In this document: one piece after another, positions 42,638-52,130 of the stretch
Layout of the letters: each line of letters starts with the position of its first letter
Position numbering within the stretch: the first letter of the stretch is position 1
Made by a program: the position numbers and the translations under genes
Notes under the pieces: generated by a model
Database searches by the model: none
Seen by the model: the letters and a program-made list of their open reading frames with translations, nothing else
What the model was told of the DNA's origin: nothing
DNA from: Synechococcus sp. BO 8801
Lineage (GTDB): Bacteria > Cyanobacteriota > Cyanobacteriia > PCC-6307 > Cyanobiaceae
Direction of reading: 5' to 3'
Assembly: GCF_002252675.1 (NCBI RefSeq)
Contig: NZ_NQKY01000006.1
Location: 101,118 to 165,117 of the forward strand
DNA: 64,000 nucleotides

Positions 42638-43081
42638 ATGGCCAGACCACCATCCCCCCGCTCCGCGACTGCCCGAGTCAAGCCGCCCACCATCACCGAG
42701 CTGAAGCGCGAGGTCCTGACCCTGGCCGGGGTCTCCAGCACCCGGGAGCTCAAGCGCACCAACCAGGACCTGCGCCATCTCGATTTCCGCCTCAAGGCGA
42801 GCTGGCGTACCGCCCTGGAGGTGCTGCAGCAGGCGGCGGCCGCCTATCCACACTGGGACACCCAGCCACCCGAGGAGTTCAGGGAGCTGTTCGCGGCCAT
42901 CGATGAGGCCAATGAGGCCTATGGCCAGTCGATCGAGGAGGGCCTGAGGCTCAGCGCCCAGCTCCAGAAGGCGGCCGACGATCTGGAGTCCCTCTCCGGC
43001 GAGCTGCTGGAGGAGGCCGACGAGCTCAGGACTGTCCAGGCCGCCTCCCGCCGTCAGGCGCGCCAGCGCCGGCTCAACTGA
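42638..43081 (+). CDS. Coiled-coil protein, 147 aa
   Basis: From ATG 42,638, four bases after the preceding stop, so probably translated with it. Contains TITELKREVLTLAGVSSTRELKRTNQDLRHLDFRLKASW, a charged helical body and the tail [15 protein letters not shown]. The two adjacent coiled-coil genes suggest subunits of one assembly. No domain is recognised; codon use and GC match the host. Confidence 0.65.
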   Translation: MARPPSPRSATARVKPPTITELKREVLTLAGVSSTRELKRTNQDLRHLDFRLKASWRTALEVLQQAAAAYPHWDTQPPEEFRELFAAIDEANEAYGQSIEEGLRLSAQLQKAADDLESLSGELLEEADELRTVQAASRRQARQRRLN

Positions 43082-44109
43082 GCGCGCCGCGAGGGATTTT
43101 GGTTCCGGTCCATTCGGCTGAGGAAGCGGTAACTGGCGAAGCCGATCACCACCATGGCGAGCATGAAGGCCGGATAGGAGATGTGCCAGTTGCGGGGGCC
43201 TGTGATCATCGTCCACTCGGACATGCCGCCGATGCCCGCCAGCAGGGTCAGCGGCATGAAGATCGTCGTGATCAGTGTCAGGCGCCGGACGGTGGCGTTG
43301 GTGTCGTTGGCGGCCTTGGCCATCTGATTATTGAGCATTGACAGGTACATCTCCATCAGGCTGGTGACGATGTCCCGGTACGACTCGGTGACTTCATAGA
43401 AGCGCACCAGATGGTCGTAGATATCGCGATAGTGGTAGATCGCCTTCTTGGATACCAGGGGGAAATCTCCCCGGCAGATCTTGCTGAGGATCTCCCGTTC
43501 ATGAAACAGGCTCTTGCGCAGCCGCAGCAGGTAGCGCCGGAACCGGATCAGCTCGACCGGCTGAAAACTCGCCGGATCCGCCATCAGGGCTTCTTCCACT
43601 CCATTCAGCTCATCTTCGAGGGCCTCGATGGCCACGAACTTCTGATCGACAACCTGATCGAGGATCAGGTGCATGAGATGGGACGGGCCCTGGCGGGCCT
43701 CTTCGATGTCCCTCTCGACCATCTTTTCCACCCCATCGAGGTAGGAGCGGTGACTGGAATCCAGGTGGCTGATGCTGACAAGAAACCGCTGACCGAGGAA
43801 CAGGTTGATTTCACCCACCTCAAGGACACCGTGGCCGTACTGAAATGTGTTGAACAGGATGAAGGTGTTATCTGGATAATCGTCGATCTTGGGAATCTGA
43901 TGATCATCGAAGCAATCCTCGATCGAGAGCGCATGCAGGCCCAGCAGGCCGACGAGCTGGTCCAGATCGTCCCTGCTGGCCTCGCGGTAATGCAACCAGG
44001 CGAAACCATCCAAATCGCTGACGCTCACCGCCTCGATCGCCGACGCCACCCGCTTCACCGGGCCCGTACGGCCGATCCGATAGAAGCTGGCGTCAGACAT
44101 CGGGTCCAT
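43054..44109 (-). CDS. corA: CorA-family divalent cation transporter with GMS variant
   Basis: About 351 residues from ATG 44,109 (44,100 is equally good). The large cytosolic domain contains [37 protein letters not shown] and the long stalk helix; two C-terminal membrane helices follow. The selectivity loop reads [11 protein letters not shown], so the family GMN is GMS here, and the usual YGMNF context is changed. The protein may therefore differ in ion preference or be regulatory. A 300-base longer frame is rejected. The end overlaps the converging coiled-coil gene by 28 bases. Confidence 0.85.
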   Translation of the reverse strand: MDPMSDASFYRIGRTGPVKRVASAIEAVSVSDLDGFAWLHYREASRDDLDQLVGLLGLHALSIEDCFDDHQIPKIDDYPDNTFILFNTFQYGHGVLEVGEINLFLGQRFLVSISHLDSSHRSYLDGVEKMVERDIEEARQGPSHLMHLILDQVVDQKFVAIEALEDELNGVEEALMADPASFQPVELIRFRRYLLRLRKSLFHEREILSKICRGDFPLVSKKAIYHYRDIYDHLVRFYEVTESYRDIVTSLMEMYLSMLNNQMAKAANDTNATVRRLTLITTIFMPLTLLAGIGGMSEWTMITGPRNWHISYPAFMLAMVVIGFASYRFLSRMDRNQNPSRRAQLSRRWRA

Positions 44110-44165
44110 CGTGTCACGGAAACGGCTTCGGTTTTGGCAGGCTGGCTGCTTCACTCCCTGACCGG

Positions 44166-44360
44166 ATGCCCCACCACGGCGATCGCCCCACCAAGACCTG
44201 CCCGGTCTGCGGCCGACCCTTCCAGTGGCGCCGGAAGTGGAAGCGGGTCTGGGAGGAGGTGCGCTATTGCTCCGAACGCTGCCGGCGCCACCGCAACCGC
44301 GCCCGCCCGGATTCCAGCGAAGGCCCTCAGATCTCGAATTCCGCCACCAGCGCCGCATGA
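44166..44360 (+). CDS. DUF2256 zinc-ribbon-like protein, 64 aa
   Basis: [42 protein letters not shown]: CPxC and CxxxC cysteines with the WRRKW core define DUF2256. It probably binds zinc. Divergent from corA and overlapping the end of the converging endonuclease-fold gene by 34 bases. Confidence 0.85.
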   Translation: MPHHGDRPTKTCPVCGRPFQWRRKWKRVWEEVRYCSERCRRHRNRARPDSSEGPQISNSATSAA

Positions 44361-45391
44361 TCCGAGCCCGGATCGGCGACACGGTCCGACGGTGATTCGG
44401 AGATCGACGGCAGATGGTCGCCGGCCAGCACCGTCCGGGCCACGGGGATGTTGCCGGGATTCACCAGCCGGTGGCTGGCCAGGATGTGGTCGATCAGTTC
44501 GCCCCGTCCCTGGAAGCGGCGGCTGAAGGGGGCCTCGCCCGGGGGTTCCCCGTTCGGCCCGACATTGAGGAGCGGTGCCAGGTTCCAGAGGCGGTAGCCA
44601 TCGCCCTTGTCGCCCCGCCGGAATCCCTCGGTGCCCAGTTCGGAGCCGCTCGGCCCCTGCAGGATCTGGGTGGTGGCGGCGTCGGTCGCATCGTTGAGAT
44701 CGCCGCAGACCACCACCGCCTTCTGGCGACCCAGCCCTTCCTCCGGATCCGATGATCCGGCGCAGCCGGAGAGAATCTGGTTGACCCGATCCCGCAGCGT
44801 CAGCGCTTCGGTGGTGCGCCGGTACAGGCCGTAGGCGGCATAGCGATGGCGTTCGTTCTCGTCGTTCGGGGCGAACTGGCTGCCGTCCACCAGCCCCTTC
44901 TGGCGCGCGTAGGAGATCAGCTTCGACTTGAAGTGGGCGGTGATGATCCGCACCGGGTGCCCCTCGATCTCCACCACCACCTCCAGGGCGCCGCGTCCCA
45001 GGGAGGCGGTGAGGGACTCATCCGCGGGGGTGGCGGGATCATCAAACACCGGATCCCTGGCCTGGACGGGGAAGATCATCTCCGGAAAGGCCACGATCGA
45101 GCGGCTGGTGCTGAAGGGGTAACGGGACAGGACGGCCACGCGGATGCCCCGGCCGTCGGGTCTGCCCTCGATGGCATGGGGCAGGGGGTTGGTCAGCGCC
45201 CCCTGCAGTGCCTGCATGGCCCCGTCCGGGCCGATTTCCTGCAGGGCGAGCACGTCGGGCCGCTGGCTGTCGATCACGGCGGCGAGCGTGGCGAGCTTGG
45301 CCTGGAAACGGGCGTGCACCTGCTCGCTGGCGCCGGCCTCGGGGAGGAACAGGTTCTCCACGTTCCAGCACATCAGGGTGAAACTGGCCAT
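44327..45391 (-). CDS. Endonuclease/exonuclease/phosphatase-fold hydrolase
   Basis: 354 residues. [14 protein letters not shown] (Asn and metal site), [17 protein letters not shown] (catalytic Glu), HFKSKLI (His), [18 protein letters not shown] (catalytic GDxND) and the final [11 protein letters not shown] (catalytic His) follow the EEP family order. No signal peptide. Substrate could be nucleic acid or a phosphoester. It lies 19 bases downstream of the RTX protein gene on the same strand. Confidence 0.88.
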   Translation of the reverse strand: MASFTLMCWNVENLFLPEAGASEQVHARFQAKLATLAAVIDSQRPDVLALQEIGPDGAMQALQGALTNPLPHAIEGRPDGRGIRVAVLSRYPFSTSRSIVAFPEMIFPVQARDPVFDDPATPADESLTASLGRGALEVVVEIEGHPVRIITAHFKSKLISYARQKGLVDGSQFAPNDENERHRYAAYGLYRRTTEALTLRDRVNQILSGCAGSSDPEEGLGRQKAVVVCGDLNDATDAATTQILQGPSGSELGTEGFRRGDKGDGYRLWNLAPLLNVGPNGEPPGEAPFSRRFQGRGELIDHILASHRLVNPGNIPVARTVLAGDHLPSISESPSDRVADPGSDHAALVAEFEI

Positions 45392-45410
45392 CGGCTGTCT
45401 CGGCAGGGGG

Positions 45411-47000
45411 TCAGGACAGGATCAGGTTGGAGGCTGAGAACTGGACCGGTCCCATCAGCATCACTTCGAAGTCGCTGGTGCCGTTGCCGTCGAGATCTCC
45501 CTGCAGGAGGGCGTTGGTCTGCCAGCGATTCTGTTCCAGCCGCAGCTGGCCCGCCTCCCCGTAGAACGCCCTGGAGCCGATCCAGGTGAAGGACTGAAGG
45601 CCAGCTCGGCGGCTGTCGGCGTCCACCCTCGAGAGGTCGATCCTGTCGTCGGCGGCGAAGTCGGTGATGACATCACGCCGCTCCGGGCTGCTCAGGCTGC
45701 TGTCGGCGCGGACATAGACGAAGGTGTCCCGGCCGCCTCCGACCAGACCTTTCCACTGGGCCGGCGCTCCGGGCAGACCGAAGAACGCCAGGTCGCGGAA
45801 GCTGTTGGGGGCGGACCAGTTCGGGGCCAGAGGGGCGCCAGCCAGCCAGTCAGCTCCGTAGCCACCCGAGATGATGTCGTCGCTGCCGCTGCCGACGATG
45901 CCGTCATTGCCGCTGGTGCCGATGCTGGACGGGGCCAGCGCTCCGATCGTGAGGCTGACATTGGCGATGGCGGCAACTGTGAAGGTGCCGTAGTAATCGT
46001 CCTTGGAAGCGGTATAGAAACCGACGAAGTTCGGGTTGCCGGCTGTGGGTGATGTCCCGGCCGTGTCGGGGAGTCGCCCGGCCGCCTTCTCCCGCGCCGC
46101 CTGGGAGCGGAGGGTCGTGGTGTAGGCGTTCGATTCAAAGGAATAGTTCGGATTCGGTTTGTCGGCGCTTGGATCGGCATTGGTGTAGCCGTAGTTCCAT
46201 ACATTCCAGTTGTGGGCGAAGAACTTCTCGCCCGTTGGCTGGGGCACCAGCGCCCCCTGCTTGCCATTCATGGCGGTCCAGGAGGTGTTGGTGGAGAAGT
46301 CGAAACCGAAGGCCGGATAGGTCTGCTGGGGATTCAGGCTGCTGGCGCCGGCGGAGAGCGGGTAGCCGAAGGGGGAGGGCCCGTAGGGCACCTCCTGGAG
46401 GAACTGGATCCAGCCCGCGGGGGCATTCGGCGGCCAGTAGGCGGGTTGCCCCAACTGAACGGCATTGGCCATGATCACCTGCTGCTGCCAGAGCCGCATC
46501 GGGCCGACGAACCGCCGGTTCGGGGCATCCCAGAGATTCGAGGCCGTCCCGACACCTGTTCCCGAGGCGGCACTGGTGACGAATCCACCCGGCGGCAGGG
46601 CGGCGAAATCCGTGGCGATCGCGGCCGCGTTCAGGAAGCCGAAGTTGTGGATCGTCCCCGAGCTGTCGGTGATGTTGGTCTGGATCGGATAGGCCCAGTC
46701 ATCGATGTAGGACATGTCAGCGGAAAAGCCGCTGCCATCGATCGTGTATTCGTAGAAGGAGAAGGGCGCTGTGATGTTCCAGCCGATCGGTTCCTGGCCA
46801 GGGTTGGCGAACAGCGTGGCGGAGCTCGAGACGTAGATCCTCATCTGAGGAGCCGCCAGGATCTGAACGCTGTTCAGACCCGGGGAGAGGGTGTTGCTCT
46901 GGCCGGGCTGGAGCGGCTCAACGCTGAACCCTGGGCCGACGACGTAGTAGTAGAGGCTGCCTCCTGACTGGTTGTTGATGGTCAGGGAGGCGGTGGCCAT
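45411..47000 (-). CDS. Secreted GH64-like/RTX calcium-binding protein
   Basis: 529 residues. The first 350 resemble the GH64/thaumatin-like glucanase fold (SLTINNQSGGSLYYYVVG, IYVSSSATLF, FYEYTIDGSGFSADMSYIDDWAYPI, TNTSWTAMNGK). Then a short RTX nonapeptide block (GNDGIVGSGSDDIISGGYGADWL near 376-398) and a serralysin-type C-terminal domain (RRDVITDFAADDRIDLSRVDAD, then DLDGNGTSDFEVMLMG). No N-terminal signal peptide: such proteins leave by a type I system using the C terminus. Likely targets beta-1,3-glucan, as prey, biofilm or algal wall; that is inference. Confidence 0.8.
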   Translation of the reverse strand: MATASLTINNQSGGSLYYYVVGPGFSVEPLQPGQSNTLSPGLNSVQILAAPQMRIYVSSSATLFANPGQEPIGWNITAPFSFYEYTIDGSGFSADMSYIDDWAYPIQTNITDSSGTIHNFGFLNAAAIATDFAALPPGGFVTSAASGTGVGTASNLWDAPNRRFVGPMRLWQQQVIMANAVQLGQPAYWPPNAPAGWIQFLQEVPYGPSPFGYPLSAGASSLNPQQTYPAFGFDFSTNTSWTAMNGKQGALVPQPTGEKFFAHNWNVWNYGYTNADPSADKPNPNYSFESNAYTTTLRSQAAREKAAGRLPDTAGTSPTAGNPNFVGFYTASKDDYYGTFTVAAIANVSLTIGALAPSSIGTSGNDGIVGSGSDDIISGGYGADWLAGAPLAPNWSAPNSFRDLAFFGLPGAPAQWKGLVGGGRDTFVYVRADSSLSSPERRDVITDFAADDRIDLSRVDADSRRAGLQSFTWIGSRAFYGEAGQLRLEQNRWQTNALLQGDLDGNGTSDFEVMLMGPVQFSASNLILS

Positions 47001-47033
47001 GGTCCAGCTCGATACCCGGATCCAACGTAGGTG

Positions 47034-47534
47034 TCACCGGATGGACGTCAGCCAGCGGGCGCTGCGTTGCAGTCCTTCGTCGCAGTCGCCCTGCATCAGC
47101 AGGCCCGCCCCACCCCACAGCAGCCGCGGGGCCAGATCCAGCGGGCCGCCAGCCAGCTCCCGCAGCGGCGTGAAGCCGAGCCGCCGGAAGTAGCGCACCA
47201 GCCGCCGGTGCTGCTGCTCCCCATCGCGGATCGCCAGCAGGCGCGCCGAGCGGCAGGGCGTCTCCTCGAGGGCCCAGGCGAAGGTGGCCGCCCAGATCAG
47301 CGGCCCCACGGCTTCGCTGCGCTCCCCCTGCACCCGCATCGTGTCGAGGCGCAGGCCATCGGCCAGCGGCAGGCACCAGCCCTTGAGCTCCCCCAGCAGC
47401 AGGGGCGGCTGCTCCGCCCGGGCCCGGGCCACCCCCACCCGCAGCCCCCGCACCCCCGCCAGCCCCTGCACCTGCAGCCGCAGCAGCAGGCCGCGCTCCC
47501 GGGCCTGCTGCTCCAGAACCTCCAGGTTCAGCAT
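47034..47534 (-). CDS. Conserved cyanobacterial protein with GNAT-like C-terminal half
   Basis: 166 residues from MLNLEVLEQQARERGL. The C-terminal ARLLAIRDGEQQHRRLVRYF and RRLGFTPLREL resemble the last strand and helix of a GNAT acetyltransferase, but the acetyl-CoA loop is not clear. The start overlaps the end of the GST-DUF952 gene by seven bases, so it is probably part of the minus-strand operon. Confidence 0.65.
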   Translation of the reverse strand: MLNLEVLEQQARERGLLLRLQVQGLAGVRGLRVGVARARAEQPPLLLGELKGWCLPLADGLRLDTMRVQGERSEAVGPLIWAATFAWALEETPCRSARLLAIRDGEQQHRRLVRYFRRLGFTPLRELAGGPLDLAPRLLWGGAGLLMQGDCDEGLQRSARWLTSIR

Positions 47535-48562
47535 GGTGCGTCGCCCGGCGGCGGTGGCGCAAAGAGCTCGGCGGCCAGCACCGCCTCCAGCGGCAGCGGC
47601 CCGTGGATGTGGGGGAAGCATTCGCCGCTCTCCGGGGCCGGCTCCCAGAGCAACGGCGCGGTCAGGCGCCGGGGGTCGATGGTCAGCAGCAGCACTTCCC
47701 CCGCATCGGCATAGAAGCGCCCGTAGGTGCCTTCCACCTGGTCGGCGCCGCTGGCATGGATGAAGCCCACCTCCTGCAGCGACTGGCCGCGGGTCGAGCG
47801 CTCGTACACCCCGCGGGCTTTGGCGTCCCGCCAATCGTTGGCCAGGGCCAGGTGATAGATCCAGTGCTCGGAGCGCCAGGGCCGGCGGGGCGCCCAGGGC
47901 CCGGCCATCACCGCCGCCAGTTCGGGTCCCTGCAGGAAGCGCTGCAGCCAGTCCTGCAGTGGAGCCAGATCCTCCTGCCGGTCGAACCCCTCCGGATCGG
48001 CGAGCCGGAACTGGCGCACGAAGGGCAGCAGGGCCACATCGGCCAGGGATGGCCGCCCCCCCACCAGCCAGCCGCCGGCCTCCAGGGCGGCGCTCCAGCC
48101 GCGCAGGATCGCCAGCGCCTCGGGGCGGTGCTGCTCCCGGTCGCCGCCGGGGTGGCGCTCGGGGTACTTGAAGCGATCGAGATGGTGCTTGAACGAATCG
48201 TCGTTCTCAGCGATCAGGGCGGCGATCCGGGCCCGCTCCCGCGCAGCGGCTTCGGTGCTCCCCTGGCGCCGCAGGTCGCCGGGGTCGTGGCGCTCCAGGG
48301 CCCACGCCATCACCGACAGGCTGTCCGGCAGCACCCGGGCGGCCCCCTGGGGATCGTTGCCGGCGTCGGACGGCAGCACCAGGGCCGGCACGGTGGCGGC
48401 GGCGGAGGCCTCCAGCAGTTCGGGGGGCTTGCGGCCCAGGTGCACCTCCCGAAGCTCGAGATCCACCCCCGGCGTCAGCCCCGCCGCCGCCAGGGCCAGC
48501 CGTGCCCGGATCGCATAGGGGCAGCGCCGGAAGCTGTACAGGATGGGCAGGCGCGGCGCCAT
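47528..48562 (-). CDS. Fusion of GST-like protein with DUF952 domain
   Basis: 344 residues. N domain: ILYSFRRCPYAIRARLALAAAG (thioredoxin fold with a CPYA-type active Cys), then a GST helical domain (GGWLVGGRPSLADVALLPFVRQF). From about residue 232, IYHLALANDWRDAKARGVYE, then GFIHASGADQVEGTYGRFYAD and GECFPHIHGPLPLEAV are a complete DUF952. The two are usually separate proteins. Member of the trhO-bioB operon by close spacing. Confidence 0.85.
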   Translation of the reverse strand: MAPRLPILYSFRRCPYAIRARLALAAAGLTPGVDLELREVHLGRKPPELLEASAAATVPALVLPSDAGNDPQGAARVLPDSLSVMAWALERHDPGDLRRQGSTEAAARERARIAALIAENDDSFKHHLDRFKYPERHPGGDREQHRPEALAILRGWSAALEAGGWLVGGRPSLADVALLPFVRQFRLADPEGFDRQEDLAPLQDWLQRFLQGPELAAVMAGPWAPRRPWRSEHWIYHLALANDWRDAKARGVYERSTRGQSLQEVGFIHASGADQVEGTYGRFYADAGEVLLLTIDPRRLTAPLLWEPAPESGECFPHIHGPLPLEAVLAAELFAPPPPGDAPC

Positions 48563-48566
48563 CCGC

Positions 48567-49505
48567 TCAGCCGCCCACGCAGGGCATCACCCGGCCGATG
48601 TGGGTCTCACCGGATGCCTTCGCCCGTCCCATCTGGCGCTGGCGTTCGGCGAACCGCTCCCGGTCGGCGTCGGAGAAGCGACCGATGCAGTGGCGGCAGC
48701 TCACCCCGGCCACGTAGCTCTCCAGGGCCAGGTCGGCGGGGGCCAGGGGCAGGCCGCAGGCATGGCACACGTGATATGTCCCCGGCTGGAGCCGGTGGTC
48801 GAGGGCCACCCGCTGGTCGAACACGTAGCACTCGCCGTGCCAGCGGCTCTCGGCCTCCGGCACCTGTTCGAGGTAGTTGAGGATCCCCCCCTGCAGCTGC
48901 AGCACGTTGTCGAAGCCCTGGTTCAGCAGGTGGGCGGTGGCCTTCTCGCAGCGGATGCCGCCGGTGCAGAACAGGGCCAGCCGCTGCGGCCGCTGCTGGG
49001 CCACGAGGGGCCGCAGGTGCTGCTCCACCCAGGCGGGAAAATCCCGGAAGTGCTCGGTGCCGGGGTCGATGGCGCCAGCGAAGCTGCCCAGGGCCACCTC
49101 GTAGTGGTTGCGGGTGTCGATGGTCAGGGTGCCGGGATCGTCCAGCAGGGCATTCCAGTGCTCGGGGGGAACCGGAACCCCTGTTCCCCGGGACGGCTGG
49201 GCCGAGGGCTCGGCCATCGTCACGATCTCGGCCTTCAGGCGCACCTTGAAGCGGTGAAACACCCGCCCTTCGGCCTCACTGCGCTTCACCTCCAGGTGCG
49301 CCAGGCGTGGGTCGGCCTGCAGCAGCTCCAGCAGGGCGGCCACGCCGGAGGCCGATCCGGCGACCGTGCCGTTGATGCCCTCGGTGGCCAGCAGGATGGT
49401 GCCCAGCAGGCCGGCCTCGCTCCCCAGCGCCAGCAGCCTGGTTTGCCAGTCGGGCAATTCCTCGCTGGCCAGGGGGACGAACCTGTAGAAGGCGGCGACC
49501 TGCAC
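48567..49505 (-). CDS. trhO: tRNA uridine(34) hydroxylase (rhodanese family)
   Basis: 312 residues. The N-terminal acylphosphatase-like domain (FYRFVPLASEELPDWQTRLL, GTILLATEGINGTVAG) and the rhodanese domain with the active loop LFCTGGIRCEKATAHLL match TrhO/YceA. The C-terminal Cys-rich part (VCHACGLPL, CRHCIGRF) is also typical. It hydroxylates U34 of tRNA to 5-hydroxyuridine. Starts two bases after the bioB stop. Confidence 0.9.
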   Translation of the reverse strand: MQVAAFYRFVPLASEELPDWQTRLLALGSEAGLLGTILLATEGINGTVAGSASGVAALLELLQADPRLAHLEVKRSEAEGRVFHRFKVRLKAEIVTMAEPSAQPSRGTGVPVPPEHWNALLDDPGTLTIDTRNHYEVALGSFAGAIDPGTEHFRDFPAWVEQHLRPLVAQQRPQRLALFCTGGIRCEKATAHLLNQGFDNVLQLQGGILNYLEQVPEAESRWHGECYVFDQRVALDHRLQPGTYHVCHACGLPLAPADLALESYVAGVSCRHCIGRFSDADRERFAERQRQMGRAKASGETHIGRVMPCVGG

Positions 49506-49507
49506 CC

Positions 49508-50473
49508 TCAGCGGCCGGCGGCGGCCGCCAGCTGCACCCGCACCCCGGCGGCCCGCAGCAGCTCCTGGTCGCTGGCCACCGCCGGGTTGGAGGTGGTGAG
49601 CAGGGTGTCGCCGTAGAAGATCGAATCGGCCCCCGCCAGCAGGCAGAGGATCTGGGCCTCCCGCCCCAGCTGCTCGCGCCCGGCGCTGAGCCGCACCCGG
49701 CTGTGGGGCATGAGGATGCGGGCGGCGGCCACCATCCGCACCAGCTCCAGGGGGTCGACCGCTGGTAGACCTTCCAGCGGGGTGCCCTCCACCGCCACCA
49801 GGGCATTGATCGGCACGCTTTCGGGATGGGGATCCAGGCAGGCGAGCACCTGCAGCAGCCCGGCCCGGTCGTCCGGCGTCTCGCCCATGCCGATGATGCC
49901 GCCGCAGCAGAGGTCGATGCCGGCGCCCCTCACCCGCTGCAGGGTGTCGAGCCGCTCCTGGTAGGTGCGGGTGGTGATGATCCGGTCGTAGTGCTCGGGG
50001 CTGGTGTCGAGGTTGTGGTTGTAGGCGGTGAGTCCCGCTTCCGCCAGTCGGGCCGCCTGGCCGTCTGTGAGCATGCCGGCGGTGACACAGGCCTCCAGGC
50101 CGAGCTCCCGCACCCCCCGCACCATGGCGAGCATGGCGTCGAAGGGGGCACCATCACGGATCTCCCGCCAGGCCCAGCCCATGCAGAAGCGGTGGGCGCC
50201 GGCCGCCTTGGCCTGCCGGGCGCGCTCCAGCACCGGCTCCACCGCCAGCTCCGGCCGGCCGCCCACGTCGCTGGGGTTGTGCATCGACTGGGGGCAGTAG
50301 GCGCAGTCCTCCTCGCAGCCCCCGGTCTTGACGCTCAGCAGCGACGCCAGCTGGACGTGGTAGCCGGGATTGGCGCTGCGGTGCACCGCCTGGGCCTGCC
50401 ACAGCAGATCCATCAGGGGCAGGTCGAGCAGGTCCTGGATCTCCTGGCGGGACCAGTCGTGGCGCACGCTCAT
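49508..50473 (-). CDS. bioB: Biotin synthase
   Basis: 321 residues. The radical SAM motif [13 protein letters not shown] holds the [4Fe-4S] cluster; [28 protein letters not shown] and the C-terminal [13 protein letters not shown] are standard BioB. It inserts sulfur into dethiobiotin. The ATG overlaps the uppS stop by four bases (ATGA), making it part of the lysA-cdaA-uppS-bioB-trhO operon. Confidence 0.95.
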   Translation of the reverse strand: MSVRHDWSRQEIQDLLDLPLMDLLWQAQAVHRSANPGYHVQLASLLSVKTGGCEEDCAYCPQSMHNPSDVGGRPELAVEPVLERARQAKAAGAHRFCMGWAWREIRDGAPFDAMLAMVRGVRELGLEACVTAGMLTDGQAARLAEAGLTAYNHNLDTSPEHYDRIITTRTYQERLDTLQRVRGAGIDLCCGGIIGMGETPDDRAGLLQVLACLDPHPESVPINALVAVEGTPLEGLPAVDPLELVRMVAAARILMPHSRVRLSAGREQLGREAQILCLLAGADSIFYGDTLLTTSNPAVASDQELLRAAGVRVQLAAAAGR

Positions 50474-51270
50474 GGGGTGGTCTCCACACCGTTCTGGACG
50501 CCACTCTGCACGCCACCGAAGCGGCGCTGGCGCCCCTGATAATCCAGCAGCGCCGCCAGCAGGGCCTCGGTGTCGAAGTCGGGCCAGAGCACGTCGGTGA
50601 TGTGCAGCTCGGCGTAGGCCAGCTGCCAGAGCAGGAAGTTGCTGATGCGCTGCTCGCCGCTGGTGCGGATCAGCAGATCGGGGTCGGCATCGCCGGCGGT
50701 GAACAGCTCGGCAGCGAAGATCTCCTCGTCGATGCGGGCCGGATCGAGCTCGCCGCGGGCCGCCTGCTCGGCCAGGCGGCGGGCCGCCCGCACCAGCTCA
50801 CTGCGGCCGCCGTAGTTGGTGCAGACGTTGAAATGGATGCCGGTGTTGCCGGCCGTGCGCTCGGTGGCGTCGTTGATCAGGACCCTGAGACCCTCCGGCA
50901 GGGGGTCGAGGTCGCCGAGGAAGCGGATCCGAACCTGCTGGCGCTCGAGCGCCTCGAGCTCCTTGGCCAGCACCCGTTCGAACAGGGCCATCAGAAAGGC
51001 CACCTCCTCCCCGGGCCGGGTCCAGTTCTCGGTGGAGAACGCATAGGCGGTGAGGGCGCCGATGCCCCAGTCGCTGCAGTGGCGCAGGGTGCGCTTGAGC
51101 ACCTCCACCCCGGCCCGGTGTCCCATGGCCCTGGGCAGCCCCCGCTGACGGGCCCAGCGGCCGTTGCCGTCCATGATCACCGCGACGTGACGGGGCAGCC
51201 GAGCCGGATCGAGCTGGGCGGGCAGCTGATCGGGATCGGACGATGGAGTGGTCGCCAGGGCGCGACTCAT
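50470..51270 (-). CDS. uppS: Isoprenyl (undecaprenyl-type) diphosphate synthase
   Basis: 266 residues. [27 protein letters not shown] carries the catalytic Asp and FPP site; [23 protein letters not shown] and the closing [24 protein letters not shown] are complete. It makes the C55 lipid carrier for peptidoglycan. The C terminus is a little longer ([18 protein letters not shown]). Overlaps the cdaA stop and bioB start by four bases each. Confidence 0.95.
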   Translation of the reverse strand: MSRALATTPSSDPDQLPAQLDPARLPRHVAVIMDGNGRWARQRGLPRAMGHRAGVEVLKRTLRHCSDWGIGALTAYAFSTENWTRPGEEVAFLMALFERVLAKELEALERQQVRIRFLGDLDPLPEGLRVLINDATERTAGNTGIHFNVCTNYGGRSELVRAARRLAEQAARGELDPARIDEEIFAAELFTAGDADPDLLIRTSGEQRISNFLLWQLAYAELHITDVLWPDFDTEALLAALLDYQGRQRRFGGVQSGVQNGVETTP

Positions 51271-52082
51271 CCGCGATGTTCCGGCGGGTCCGCAGCCACG
51301 CTACGCCCCGTGGGAGCGGTGGCCAGGGCGTCGGTGAGCAGGTCGTGAAGCCGGCTGCTGGTGATCGGCCGCTCCAGCCGCCCCTGGGAGGCAAGCGAGA
51401 GGGTGCCTGTCTCCTCCGAGACGACGATGCAGAAGCAGCCGTCATGGCGCTCGGTCAGCCCCATGGCGGCCAGGTGGCGGGTGCCGTAGCGGTTCAGGCC
51501 CTGGCGCGAGAGGGGCAGGATCACCCCGGCGGCCACGATGCGGTTCTTCTGGACCAGCACGGCGCCGTCGTGCAGGGGCGTGTCCACCGCGAAGAGGTTG
51601 AGCAGCAGGTCGACGGAGAGCTGGGCGTCGATGCGGATGCCGGGGTTGAGGAAGTCCTCCGGGCGCAGATCACTGCCCAGGTCGAGGACGATCAGGGCGC
51701 CGCAGCGCGCCTGGGAGAGGCGGCCGGCGGCCTCGGTCAGCAGGCTCACCGACCCCGAGGCCAGCTGGTCCCGGCTGCGGTCGGCGAACAGCACCCCGAG
51801 GCGTCCGGTGCCCAGCAGTTCCATCAGGCGCCGCAGTTCCCCCTGCCACAGGATCGCCAGGGCCAGGCTGCAGGCCAGCACCAGCGCATCCACCAGGCTG
51901 CTGGTCAGCGGCAGGTTGGCGTAGCGCTGCACGAACCAGGCCAGCGCCACCAGAAACAGGTAGCCGCGCAGCAGCCACAGGGTGCGCGCCTCCGTGACCC
52001 TGCCGAGCAGCAGGAGCCCGAGCAGGGAGGCGAACAGAAGATCCAGCAGCAGGCGGAAGTCGATGAGCCGCAGCCAGATCAC
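51267..52082 (-). CDS. cdaA: Diadenylate cyclase CdaA
   Basis: 271 residues with three N-terminal membrane segments and a cytosolic DAC domain: [23 protein letters not shown] (DGA motif) and [13 protein letters not shown] (the RHR position reads RHL). CdaA makes c-di-AMP, which controls potassium and osmotic balance. It lies between lysA and uppS in overlapping order. The presence of a second DAC-like protein at 12,724-13,914 makes this the reference copy. Confidence 0.92.
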   Translation of the reverse strand: MIWLRLIDFRLLLDLLFASLLGLLLLGRVTEARTLWLLRGYLFLVALAWFVQRYANLPLTSSLVDALVLACSLALAILWQGELRRLMELLGTGRLGVLFADRSRDQLASGSVSLLTEAAGRLSQARCGALIVLDLGSDLRPEDFLNPGIRIDAQLSVDLLLNLFAVDTPLHDGAVLVQKNRIVAAGVILPLSRQGLNRYGTRHLAAMGLTERHDGCFCIVVSEETGTLSLASQGRLERPITSSRLHDLLTDALATAPTGRSVAADPPEHRG

Positions 52083-52130
52083 AAGACAAGGGAGGGGCAG
52101 GCCGGTTCAACGGGTGGCCGCCTGACCGGC

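Noticed and set aside
43054..44382. A 442-residue CorA with a 90-residue Arg/Gly-rich N terminus
   Set aside because: That part is antisense to the DUF2256 gene; CorA proper starts at 44,109 or 44,100.
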